64,000 nucleotides of DNA from Kingdonia uniflora (taxonomy: Eukaryota > Streptophyta > Magnoliopsida > Ranunculales > Circaeasteraceae): the NCBI GenBank assembly GCA_014058105.1, contig JACGCM010001227.1, forward strand, positions 1 to 64,000, given 5' to 3'. Each line of letters starts with the position of its first letter. Within the stretch, counting starts at the first letter, position 1. The translations under genes were made by a program, and so were the position numbers. Shown here piece after piece: positions 1 to 10,119 of this stretch. The notes under the pieces were generated by a model. That model ran no database searches and had not been told where the DNA came from. It saw only the letters and a list, made by a program, of their open reading frames with translations.

Positions 1-12
1 CTTCATTCACAG

Positions 13-1345
13 GGCAGCACCATTGCCGATCTCGAGGACAGCTAGAAAACGTACAAAAATCGTTAGACAAGTTGGTATTAGCTCTTCCTCCTAGTAACAA
101 TCAGCAGACAAATAATGAGTCAAATTCAAAGCAAAATGAGCACTCAAAGAGAAGATGCTTCCTTAGGAAATAGTGCAAACCTACAGCATCTTATAGAACT
201 CCTTGTTCACCTATGTTATCATCTCGAAAGTTACACGAGTCAGATGGAGAACAAGGATCCAGAGAATGATGTCACTTCATCCAATGAAACCTTTAACAGG
301 TCAGAGAAAGCTATTCCAACCAAGAGCGAGGATGGTGATGCATCGTCTAGAGAAGGCACACCGTGCTTCCAGCGTTCGAATTCTGTTAACATGCGTAAAA
401 TGCAGAAAATGTTTCAAAATGCAGCGGAGGAGAACGTGAGAAGCATAAGGGCATACGTAACAGAACTGAAGGAACGTGTAGCCAAGCTGCAGTACCAGAA
501 ACAACTACTTGTTTGTCAGGTGCTTGAGTTAGAAGCAATGAAGCAGCTGGATATGAGATAGAGGATGAAAATACATGTGAGCTTCAAGGACCGCAAGTTT
601 CTTGGCATGAAACATTTTTGGAGCAAAGGCAACAAATAATTGACTTATGGGATCAGTGTCAAGTGTCCATCATACATCGAACTCAGTTCTACTTGTTATT
701 CAAGGGCGATTCAGCCGATCAGATATATATGGAAGTGGAGCTTCGTCGTTTGACTTGGTTGCAGCAGCATTTTGCAGAACTTGGTAGTGCTAGCCCATCC
801 CCTCATGGAGATAAGGCAGCAATGTCTCTTTCATCAAGGTATATGGTAAACTTGTTTTCCCTCTTTCTTGTAAACTTTCTGTATAACTATTTAAGAACTT
901 ATATAGGTGATCTAGCAGCCACAAATACCCATAGATGTAAAATAGATGGAATGATGGCATATCTTTCAATTTTAACATGCGTTTTAATTACAGTTGTTTC
1001 TTACATGTGTTGTACAGTATGAAAGCATTGAGGCGTGAAAGGGAGTTCCTGGCAAAGAGGTTGATCACAAGATTGACCGCAGAGGAGCGAGACACATTGT
1101 ATATGAAATGGGATGTCCCGATAGATGGAAAACACAGAAAGCTACAGTTTATAAACAAACTATGGACAGATCCACGCGATTTTAAGCATGTTCAAGAGAG
1201 TGCTGAAATAGTTGCCAAGCTTGTGGGATTCTGTGAAAGTGGAAATGTCTCCAAGGAGATGTTTGAACTCAATTTTGCACTTCCATCGGATAAGAGGCCA
1301 TGGTTTTTAGGCTGGGAACCAATTTCAAACCTCATACATTTGTAG
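13..1345 (+). CDS. NACK/HINKEL-type kinesin (KIN-7), 3' end only, frame-broken
   Basis: This is the C-terminal part of a plant KIN-7 kinesin of the NACK1/HINKEL kind, the phragmoplast kinesin that activates the NPK1 MAP-kinase cascade at cytokinesis. The motor domain lies upstream of the window. Visible are a coiled-coil stretch (about 370-530, ending VAKLQYQKQLLVCQVLE) and the conserved C-terminal DUF3490 region (IDLWDQCQVSIIHRTQFYLL, then MKALRREREFLAKRL and FELNFALPSDKRPW). Exons run from 13 to 838 and 1018 to 1345, with a clean GT-AG intron between; the stop is at 1343-1345. Within 13-838 the reading frame changes at least four times (near 160, 193, 265 and 537). The last change looks like one A missing from an AAA run. 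The conserved text continues across every break, so this is either a young pseudogene or an assembly with indel errors. The last exon is partly duplicated just downstream. Confidence 0.85.
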
Positions 1346-1475
1346 CAAGCCTTGTGCTGTGATCATCGATGGTCTCTGTGGTTTTTGGGTAGTAGGGAAC
1401 CAATTTCAAACCTCATACACTTGTAATAAGGCTTGTATTCTGATCATCAGCAGTCTCTGAGAGGAATCAAGTCTT
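1314..1475 (+). repeat. 81-bp tandem duplication over the kinesin stop codon
   Basis: The sequence beginning GGGAACCAATTTCAAACCTC at 1314 is repeated at 1395 with few differences. The unit holds the last codons of the kinesin, its stop codon and the start of the 3' untranslated region. The second copy has TAA where the first has TAG. It lies after the stop, so the protein is not affected. Confidence 0.85.
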
Positions 1476-2152
1476 CCGATGTACTGTATATATGTGGCTT
1501 TGCCATAGATGAACGAATGACTGGTGAGTTTCACTCATGATCAAGTTTAGGATATCTCATGTTTGAATTGTATTTGACACATTTGTAACTTATATCATAA
1601 TAACAACAATGTGACTTGTTCTTATTTGTTTTGCTCAAGTCTTTTTTTTATTATAGATGTTGTGTATAATATTTGCTTCTCTTCGTGGACTTTTTTAGCT
1701 GTGGGATTAAGTTCTAAACCAGACTCCGTGTAGTATACGAATTAAATTCTAAAACTACAATCTGATCATGCTTATGTAGCAGCTCAACCTACTAATGTAA
1801 CAACTAAACTCTAACTAGAAAACATACAAAACAAAGGGGTTCTTTTAATTTTCTTCTTCATAAAAATCCCATGAACCTTAAGAGCCTCAACTTTACTATC
1901 TTTATCTTCTCTTAATTATTTTGTGGGTGATGCTATAATGGATTCTCTTGGATTGAATGATGATGTATGGTGCAGTTAACTAGCTTTCACTTTTTTTTTA
2001 AAGCTTCCCTGTTGGAAACAAATAGTATTATTGTCTGACAGGTATGTACTAATGAAATGACCTATATATGTTTTCATGACAACCATGTCCATGTTTATTT
2101 TGATTCTCTGACATACTTATCTGACATAAGGAGATATGTTTTTATAGGGAAG
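1476..2152. other. Intergenic region: kinesin 3' flank and bHLH upstream region
   Basis: AT-rich spacer between two genes on the same strand, without a supported gene. A TATA-like CTATATATG lies at about 2061, some 85 bases before the bHLH start codon. No longer regulatory motif could be recognised by eye. Confidence 0.4.
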
Positions 2153-4584
2153 ATGGAACCTGTGCAAAACTTGTTGGAGAGGCTGAGACCCTTAGTAGGT
2201 CTGAATAACTGGGATTATTGTGTTCTCTGGAAACTGGGGGAAGATCAAAGGTTTATACACGGAAAAAAAATCTCCTTCTCTTGTTCTCTATTTTCGTACT
2301 TATGTAATATGTTTGCTTGTTTGGAGTATTTTTTCTTTTCCAAATAGGTTTATTGAGTGGTTTGGTTGCTGTTGTGGTGGAGCTGAGAAAACACAAAAGG
2401 ACGGGGAAGAGCTTGTGTTTCCAGTTATTCCGAATGTTCCTTGTAGGGACATGATGTTTCAACACATGAGAAGTAAGAACTGTGATCTTTTAGACCAGTT
2501 GCCTTCTACAATTCCCTTAAACTCTGGGTAAACTTCAATGGATTCTCTATTTCAGTTTTTTCTGCCTGTCTCAACTTGGATGAAATGACTAAAAATGAAG
2601 ATTTTAAGCAGGATTTACGGGCAGAGCCTAATATCAAACCAACCTGTATGGTTAAACGTTTCTGATGGCTTGAATTCAGGCGCCTCAGAGGTAAGCATTT
2701 CAACTTATATATTTCTTTACTTGGGATTTAATCTGAACTAACGAAAAGACCTTAATATTAATATTTTTACAGGAAAATGATGGAACAAGGGTTTTGGTTC
2801 CGGTTGCAGGAGGACTAATAGAACTATTTGTTTTGAAACAAGTATCTTGTTCCTCATTCTGATCTTTTACGACACCTTTATCGGGTGAATATTTTGTTTA
2901 ACAAGTGCACATTTCATCTAATTACAGGTACCTGAAGATCCGCATATTGTAGACTTTGTGATGAACCAGTGCAACTTCTCATGGGAGCAAGAAGCTATGA
3001 ACACAACAAACAATGGGACTCCTGGTTTTAATGTGACCATTAATAGGTACTTATACCATGACCAAAGAATGATGGATGATCACCAACCGAATCCATTTTC
3101 TTTGAACGCGTTTACTTCAAAGACCCCATTAAATAATTTACAATCATCTATATCCCCATCAAGTACCACAGGCAATCCAAATCTTCCCTGGGATCTCCCT
3201 CTTGACCAAATCCACCTCTGCAATTCTCCCATGAATTTCTTGGGTCAGCAATTCCTGTCCTCCGAATATAGAGCTAAGAATGATATATTGTTCCAAGGCC
3301 ACATGACTCGGTTATTCCAACAACAGCTTTTAACTCCTCCGCAGAGTGTGGATACAACGAGGGCGATGCAATGAATCAGAACATGGTTAGTACTAATGCT
3401 AACTTTCATCCATCAACGGCATCTTCACTAACTAAAGAGACTGGGCAAGAAAATGATTCTGTAAAACAAGAGAATGGTCGTGCCAATTCAGTCTCAGACT
3501 GTAGTGATCAGGATGAGGACGATGACTATAAAGTTGGGAGAGGAGGGAAGCGACACCAATCCAAAAATCTTGTTGCTGAAAGGAAGAGAAGAAAAAAGCT
3601 TAACGATAGGCTTTACACTCTAAGATCTCTTGTTCCAAAGATCACTAAGGTAACACCCTTGCCTTTACCATTTTACTAAATCATTAGTTTTCGTCATTTA
3701 AGTTACTAATGCCATATTGTGATGACTCCAAGATGGATAGAGCATCGATTTTAGGTGATGCAATCGAATACGTGAAGGAGTTGCTAAAACAAGTAAAGGG
3801 TCTCCAAGATGAGCTAGAGCAACCACTAGATGAAGATGGTGATGGAGATAATCGCGAAAACATTATCAAAGACAATTTCCAACTAGATATATTCAACTAT
3901 AACAAAAGTGCTACCATCCCTGAACACGGCGAATCTCTCAAAATGGGAAACATGGACCAGGTGACTCCTTCCTCCTCTAATAGAAAAATAACAGATCTCA
4001 CCAAACGAACTCATGATGTCATGGCTGCCAGTGATAAGTCACAACAAATGGAGGTAAGGGTCATGTTCTTCTTCTACAAAAACCTTGTTTGTGAAATCGT
4101 TTCTTACTAAGGATCATGGACATGGTAATAACTGTAGGTGCAAGTCGAAATGACTCAAATCAATGGAAACGAATTTTTCCTCAAAGTATTCTGTGAACAC
4201 AAGGCCGGAGGATTTGTCAGGTTGATGGAGGCAATGAGTTCTCTTGGCCTAGAAGTGACAAATGCAAATGTCACCACCTTTAGAGGCCTAGTTTTGAATG
4301 TTTTCAAAGTAGAGGTAAGCTTCAAAGCTTTTAATCAACATTTACATAGTGCTAGACTACAACAAACAACATAATTAATCTTATCATGATTTTGTTTTTT
4401 GTATCAGAAGAGAGACAATGAAATGGTTCAAGCAGAGTACGTGAGGGACTCGTTGTTAGAACTTACGCGCAATCCTACTGTAGCATGGATAGACCCTCTT
4501 GAAGCAGCAGAGAATGCTGATGATTATCACCACCACCACAATGATTCACATCTACATTTCCACTCTCTCCACCTCCAAGCTTAA
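2153..4584 (+). CDS. AMS: bHLH transcription factor, ABORTED MICROSPORES type
   Basis: Orthologue-like copy of AMS, the tapetum regulator needed for pollen wall and microspore development. Eight exons with GT-AG borders: 2153-2250, 2348-2527, 2612-2690, 2773-2841, 2928-3649, 3733-4053, 4138-4314, 4408-4584. The start is fixed by the conserved N-terminus ([11 protein letters not shown]) and the split motif WFGCCCGG. The bHLH-MYC N-terminal domain covers exons 1-5. The basic helix-loop-helix is [20 protein letters not shown] plus [16 protein letters not shown], split between exons 5 and 6. An ACT-like domain follows in exons 7-8 ([20 protein letters not shown]), then a His-rich tail as in Arabidopsis AMS. 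Exon 5 holds one frame break near 3365-3374, where the open frame ends in TGA and the next begins in an overlapping ATGA. The exon total is 1823 bases, one short of a multiple of three; with that base the protein would be about 607 residues, close to the family length. Confidence 0.92.
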
Positions 4585-5096
4585 CTTCTCAAAGTTTATG
4601 TCAGTTTTCTCTTTTTTCCTTTCTTACCAAGTTTTTATGGCTTAGAGTTGCGATACTATGCTCCTATAAGAATCCTATAACTGCTTTTTTAGTGTTGACA
4701 TTATCAATCCTTGTGTTTGTTAAGAATCTTGTTTTAGTCTAAATGTGTGAGTTTGAAAAGTTCTCTACTCTTCACAAAAAAAGAGCATGTTTTGATCTAA
4801 ATGTCATCGATGATTTATTCTGTCCCTAAAAAGGGGGCCCTATTGCCTTTACCATGGTGAACCAAGGAGTCACCTAGCCTAAGGTTCATGGGGGCCCGGC
4901 GATCCGATTAGTACTCCTTAACAACATGAAAGCCTTAACAACATATTGATTTGGCTTCAACAACTCCTTTTCCATTTATAGAGAAACAAAATACAAGAGC
5001 CAAAACAAAAGGCAAAAACATTCAAATGAAAGAAACAGAAGAGCCCTCAGCCCACACTCACCCAAGCTTCATGTAAAAGCGCAAAGGGGTCATAAT
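4585..5096. other. Convergent intergenic region
   Basis: Spacer between the 3' ends of the bHLH gene (+) and the amidotransferase gene (-). A short GC-rich stretch around 4828-4900 (runs of G and C in GGGGGCCC and GGGGGCCCGGCG) stands out from the AT-rich surroundings. No gene is seen. Confidence 0.4.
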
Positions 5097-6969
5097 TCAC
5101 AAACCAACTAAGTCTTGTAGCTTTCTTTCTAACATCTCTGAACTTATCTCCCCATCATGTGATAAAAAGATACTAAATCAGACAGTTGTTCAACTGACAT
5201 CTTCCCATTATGTTCCTTACCACTATTTCCCTCTCACCATTCATCTTCAACCTTTCTATGAATGATGAACCATTCCTAATTGTTGCTCCCATTTGCTTCA
5301 ATCTCTTCTCTTGTTGTGTACTCAATGCCGTATTCGACTACAAATAATGGTAACAAAATAAATATTAAGACAACCCAAAGTTTATATGTGCACATTAATA
5401 TGTAAATATGTGTGTTTTAGGAACCCGTACCTCAAGGAATTCGGCCCCGTCTTCAAGATCAGATTCTTTTGATGAAAGGGTATTACGTCCTCCGCAATAT
5501 ATGTTCCTTGCAATAGAGAAACTACGGATTATTTTCTTTTGTTTCTTCTCCATTTCTTGATTAAGCTTTAGACCCTTTGGCAAAGGTGCTACACTATTTA
5601 ACCTCTTTTGGAACGCGACCACTGACTTAACAAATTCCTATGAAAATTATCGTCAAGGACTCAAATCAGCTTTTATTAACAATAGAAACATTATATTTAT
5701 GAAGAAGCTATGAAGTAAGATTTTAGTTTACCTGATATGCAGATGGGCAACCAGGGTAATCAAACTCGTCTGTATCGGGATGCCTCATTCGCTCGGGATG
5801 GAATTGCAACCCCATTATAAACTTACCCTCTTCGGGATTATATGCATCGGGATCATAGAATCCTTCAATTAGGCCATCGGGAGCAAAAGCCATTGGAACA
5901 AATCTTTGAGCTAATATCTTAACACCTTGATGATGATAACTATTTACCCGAATCTCCATTTTCCCGTCTTCTAACGAGTCCTGAAACCACTGATGCAAAG
6001 GTGTTTTCTCCACAACCGTCACGGGATGTCGATGCCCATCGTAGTTATCGTAATCCATGTGAACAACTCTATGACTTTCTTCACAATTTTTATTAAGTTC
6101 TTTCCCAATATCCTGATAAAGAGTACCCCCACAAGCAACATTAAGTACTTGTGACCCTCTACATATCCCTAAGTAGGGTATGTTCCTCTCAAGGCAAAGC
6201 TTTGCAAGCCTTAACTCAATCGAATCCTTCTCCCGATCAATAGTGGTGTCACTAACATGTAACCGTCTAATCTCTTCTATCTCCTCCGGGGAGAGACCAG
6301 ACGTCTCAGCTTCATATAGAGATGGATCGATGTCTTCTCCTTCGCAGAGGAGAACGCCATGGATCGGCTCAAAGCTGTCTAGTAACATGTGCACTCCAGT
6401 AACTCGCGGGACAATAACAGGTACTGCTCCATAGCCAACTATGAGATCAAGATGGTATTCACCTACAACCACCAAATACAAAATCAACACCATAAAACAA
6501 TGAACTCGAAATTTTTTAGACTATAACTATAACTTCATACAATCATTAATATGTCCTCTACTCTTGAGAAATCTAAAAACTGGGGTCCGAAAAGAAAATC
6601 AAAGTGCAGCTGATATTGAAGGACTAAGCACACAAATCAAAGATCTTAGATCATAAGTTATAACTTATACACCCTATAATCTATTTTCTTTTGATCAAAA
6701 TTACGTTTTGATCATAACTTGACATGCTATAATCTTTTTACATTCTGTACTATTGAGAAATCTAAAAACATGGCTATGAACAATATATCAAAATAAAGCA
6801 TAATAATCAAACATCTCTTAATTAGCTAAAAATGAAAAATCTAAAACATGGGTTATGTTCAAGAACAAAATAAAAACATACCCACAAAGTCAACAAACTT
6901 GTTTTTACGAACAGTTCTCCTGGAAACAATGAGAACCCTAGGCAGGATCATGGAGAGATCAACAGCCAT
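5097..6969 (-). CDS. Class I glutamine amidotransferase, GAT1_2.1 type
   Basis: A plant class I glutamine amidotransferase-like protein (peptidase C26 / gamma-glutamyl-hydrolase-like fold) of the GAT1_2.1 group, whose Arabidopsis member is nitrogen-responsive and mitochondrial. Exons on the minus strand: 6969-6882, 6462-5732, 5637-5431, 5337-5097, all with GT-AG borders. The nucleophile elbow is YLGICRGSQ (Cys about residue 130), and the partner residues are in LQFHPER (His about 251, Glu about 253). The C-terminal part ([35 protein letters not shown]) is the plant-specific tail. The last exon has two frame breaks: one base seems missing from a G run near 5204-5206 and another near 5150-5153. 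With both restored the frame runs to TGA at 5097-5099, for about 422 residues. Both breaks are in G homopolymers, which favours sequencing error over decay. Confidence 0.88.
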
Positions 6970-7605
6970 GGTTATGCAAAAAAAGATAAAAAAAAATCTT
7001 GGTGATTACTTGTTATTTTTGATGTTGTTGTTATGAGCTTATATAGGAGCTTAGCTGTTGTTGTTCAGTATGATTAATATTTACGTATTTATGGAGATCT
7101 TATCTAATGTCTAGACTCCGCGTAATGAGAATATTAAGAAACACATGGCACACTGCTGGAGAAGTCAAATTTGACTTCATTGTGTCATGTATTATACTAA
7201 TTTATAGAGAGGATAGGATTGTTCAGATCCAAAGTTTTTCATTAATTTGACTTCCTAATGATATGGAGGCTTAGCTTAGGTTACTACTAATGAAAGCATC
7301 TCCAATGGTGCATGCTTAATAGGATTCTGACCTTTCGAGTTTCGAAGGATCAACCGAATCCGAGAATTTGCCAACCTTCTTAAAAAATGAGAGTTTTGTT
7401 AACCGCTGAAACAATTATGGATCGACTGGTTTCCAAGATACATTACAAATATTGTTTCTTCCATCAATTATAGAGGTTGGCAGCACTCACGCTTTTATCG
7501 TTTCAGAAAAGGTTTGAAATTCTTGTTGAATAGTGAAAATGAGCTTTTAAAAATGTGAATGTTTGGTTCAAATTGTTCTTTAGCTCAAATGAAATTTGTC
7601 AAGTT
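6970..7605. other. Upstream region of the amidotransferase gene
   Basis: AT-rich sequence upstream of a minus-strand gene. No other gene or clear repeat is seen. Confidence 0.35.
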
Positions 7606-7609
7606 CAAT

Positions 7610-8035
7610 GCAAGGTTTAAAATGATGCGTTACCGTTATAACACTATTACGTTTTCTAAACCAAATAACAAAAATTAAGGTAGTCAAATTATTCAAAATT
7701 TAAAAATATTGATTACACTTATGTATTTCAATACAGGAGTTGTATGGGGTATTTAGCTCGGACCTCCGCCATTAAAGTAGTAAATATTACGACATTGTTT
7801 TATATTTTCTCAAAATTTGTTTATGTTTTCAATTATAACGGTCGTTATTTATATTATTTTATAACGGTATATAACTTCGCTATAATTATAAAAGAGAATA
7901 CTGAAAATAACGCACTGTTATAACGGTAACAACAATCGTTATAGTAAAAGATAACGGTTTGTAACAGTACATAACGGGTGTTATTTTTTAGAATGGAACG
8001 AGACATGTAACGGAACGGGCTCAAGGCATTACAGT
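7610..8035. mobile_element. Probable MITE rich in TAACGG/CCGTTA
   Basis: A roughly 0.4-kb stretch dense in ATAACGGT and its complement ACCGTTAT (for example 7632-7640, 7836-7850, 7918-7970). The left end and the reverse complement of the right end share an imperfect run ending in AAATAAC. The dense short subterminal motif resembles the AACGG-type motifs at the ends of hAT elements. No target-site duplication was found by eye, so the ends are approximate and the class uncertain. Confidence 0.4.
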
Positions 8036-8639
8036 ATTATACAGTTGCTATAATATTTTATTTTTGAGTTTTGATCAACTCCATGACAAAATGCATAATT
8101 GGATCATACCACTCATATAATCTTCCGCAGTGCTTCATATGTTATTTGTTTGTGTATCTGGGTTACTTGAGTATTAAGGACTTCTCACTGCTGCCCTAGC
8201 GCCTGAAGCGTTCCCTATAGGCCTTTTGCTAAAGTTTGTCCATTTCATATTTATATCCCCTTTGGTTTGACCAGTCTCCTTAGCTCACAAGCGTACGTAG
8301 TCACTTACGTGTAGCCCACGGGCCCTATATGTATGTCCTACCCGTCGGGGTTTTTTATTCAATATTGGACCCACAGTAGTATAAGTCCACAGGTCCAGCC
8401 CGTTCAAGATGGACCTACGTCGGCAATCTTCGACTCCCTCACGAAGTCCTCGCACATCGGTTACATATCTCGATAGAATCTTATGACACTTGGCATAACA
8501 GCATAGAACATGTGTTATAGGCTCGACCACACCTAATCTAATCTAATCCCAATTTTTATCACCGACATTTTGAAACTTTTCGTCTCACGATAAATTGAAA
8601 TAAACGGATAAAAAAAAGTCGGTCGGACCCGCCCTATCT

Positions 8640-8715
8640 TTCAAAGCACGTGCTATCACCAATCACACACGCCTACGTGTCATATATTTTAACACGTGTC
8701 TCTCCAAACGTTTTC
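8640..8715. promoter_or_regulatory. Cluster of G-box-like ACGT elements
   Basis: Within 75 bases occur GCACGTGC (8645), CCTACGTGTC (about 8671) and ACACGTGT (about 8691); another CCACGTGT lies near 9210. Such ACGT-core boxes bind bZIP and bHLH factors in plants. They lie 1.4 kb upstream of the DUF789 start codon, so a role for that gene is only inferred. Confidence 0.35.
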
Positions 8716-9284
8716 TCTCTTTCTATCCATGATCCGGTGTACCTTGTCTGAACCAATCACAAAACCAATAGTTTGTCTTAAAGTTCACCAAATCTCTAAT
8801 TTACATTTTTTTTTATTTTCTTAATTTCCATATTTAATAAATCAATTTTGGATAATTATATATGAGATTTATTACTAAATTTTGAAAATATTTAATTAAT
8901 TAGTTAATAATTAGTGAATGGTCCACTTGCGGTCTTGCTAAATAACTTCATGTGGGTGTCCTTGTACAAAAGATTTGTGTTAGTTTATTTTCATTATAAC
9001 CCAGAGATTTCTTCTCCTGGTTGCTAAACTGTGAGTTAGTTAATAACTGATAATCGTGGTATATAATGTCATGTTACAGTCTTTTCACATCTAAACTCCT
9101 CAACACAGTTGTTAATAGCAAACAATAACCATTAAAATGGCTTATCGGGCGGCTTCACGAGTTGAGGTACAAAATTATGACGAAGGTCTAAATATACGGT
9201 TATATTTAAACCACGTGTTCACAACAGACAGTTAAAAGGTTTTTAGGAAAAAAATGATAATCTTGCCAAATAAAAATTATGTAT

Positions 9285-9650
9285 GTTGATCGGTTGCAGT
9301 CTTTCACATAACACTTACGTCATTGAATTAGTACAAGCTTGCCAACTGGCGTAGTTTTGTGAGATAACGTATATGTATATGGATCAGTTGCAGTCTTGCC
9401 AAATAACATTTAATGATTGTGAACTGATTATAGTCTTTCTAAATAGAGTTATGTTTACAAATCAGTTACAGACGTGCGAAAACAATGCAATCCTACTAGG
9501 TATCACATTATGCCTATGAACCAGTTGCAGTCTCGCCAGATAGCTCTTATGTCCCTCTAAACCAGTTGCAGGCTCGCCAGATAACACTTATTTCTCTGTG
9601 AACCAATTGCAATCTCGCCAAATAGCAGCTTGTATGTGTCCAGAATTACA
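9285..9650. repeat. Degenerate ~40-bp tandem repeat upstream of the DUF789 gene
   Basis: About seven units share the core CAGTTGCAGTCTCGCCAAATA. Cores begin near 9290, 9384, 9423, 9462, 9521, 9562 and 9603, so spacing is mostly 39-41 bases with two longer gaps. An outlying similar unit (CCACTTGCGGTCTTGCTAAATA) is near 8922. The array ends about 200 bases before the CT-rich leader of the next gene. Confidence 0.7.
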
Positions 9651-9837
9651 GGTTAACGATCGATGTTGTCTAGTGTTTCAGCTTAACCACCATGCTCCCA
9701 TCTCTATAGTCTCCACATTCTCCTTCCTCTCTAGGTGCTAATATTTATCTCTTAATTTTCACTAATTATTAAATAATAATTTATAAATAAACAACAATAA
9801 TTATTCGTAATTATTAATTAGTCCTATTTTCCATTTT

Positions 9838-10119
9838 TTCTCTCTCTCCCACTTGCATTTAAACCAGTCTCTCTCTCTCTGGTTCTCCCTCACCTTCTTC
9901 TCTCTCTCTCTCGCGTTTCCTCTTCTCTATCTCTCTCTCTCTAGAACTGTTTCAAAGCAAAGATCGTTTGAGCTCTCTCTCTTTCTCTCTCTCGATTTGA
10001 AGAATTGGGGTTTTCTCTCTGATTCTTTCAATCTAAGAATCTCTCTCTTGCTGCGACATTGTGGAATCGTGGGGTGTTCTAAAAGGGGGAAAGAAATTAG
10101 GGTTTTTGATTTGGGGAAG
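9838..10119 (+). promoter_or_regulatory. CT-rich 5' leader of the DUF789 gene
   Basis: A long pyrimidine-rich stretch with CTCTCT runs (9838-10040) directly precedes the coding start, a common form of plant core promoter and leader. An ATG at 9853 is in frame with the protein, but the reading between it and 10120 is low-complexity Leu/Ser-rich translation of the CT runs, so I treat it as untranslated. Confidence 0.5.

Noticed and set aside
2958..3374. Separate gene starting at the internal ATG at 2958
   Set aside because: It is the middle of AMS-type exon 5; upstream exons join it in frame with good splice sites.
9853..10119. N-terminal extension of the DUF789 protein from an upstream in-frame ATG
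   Set aside because: It is Leu/Ser low-complexity translation of a CT-rich leader; the family begins near the ATG at 10120.
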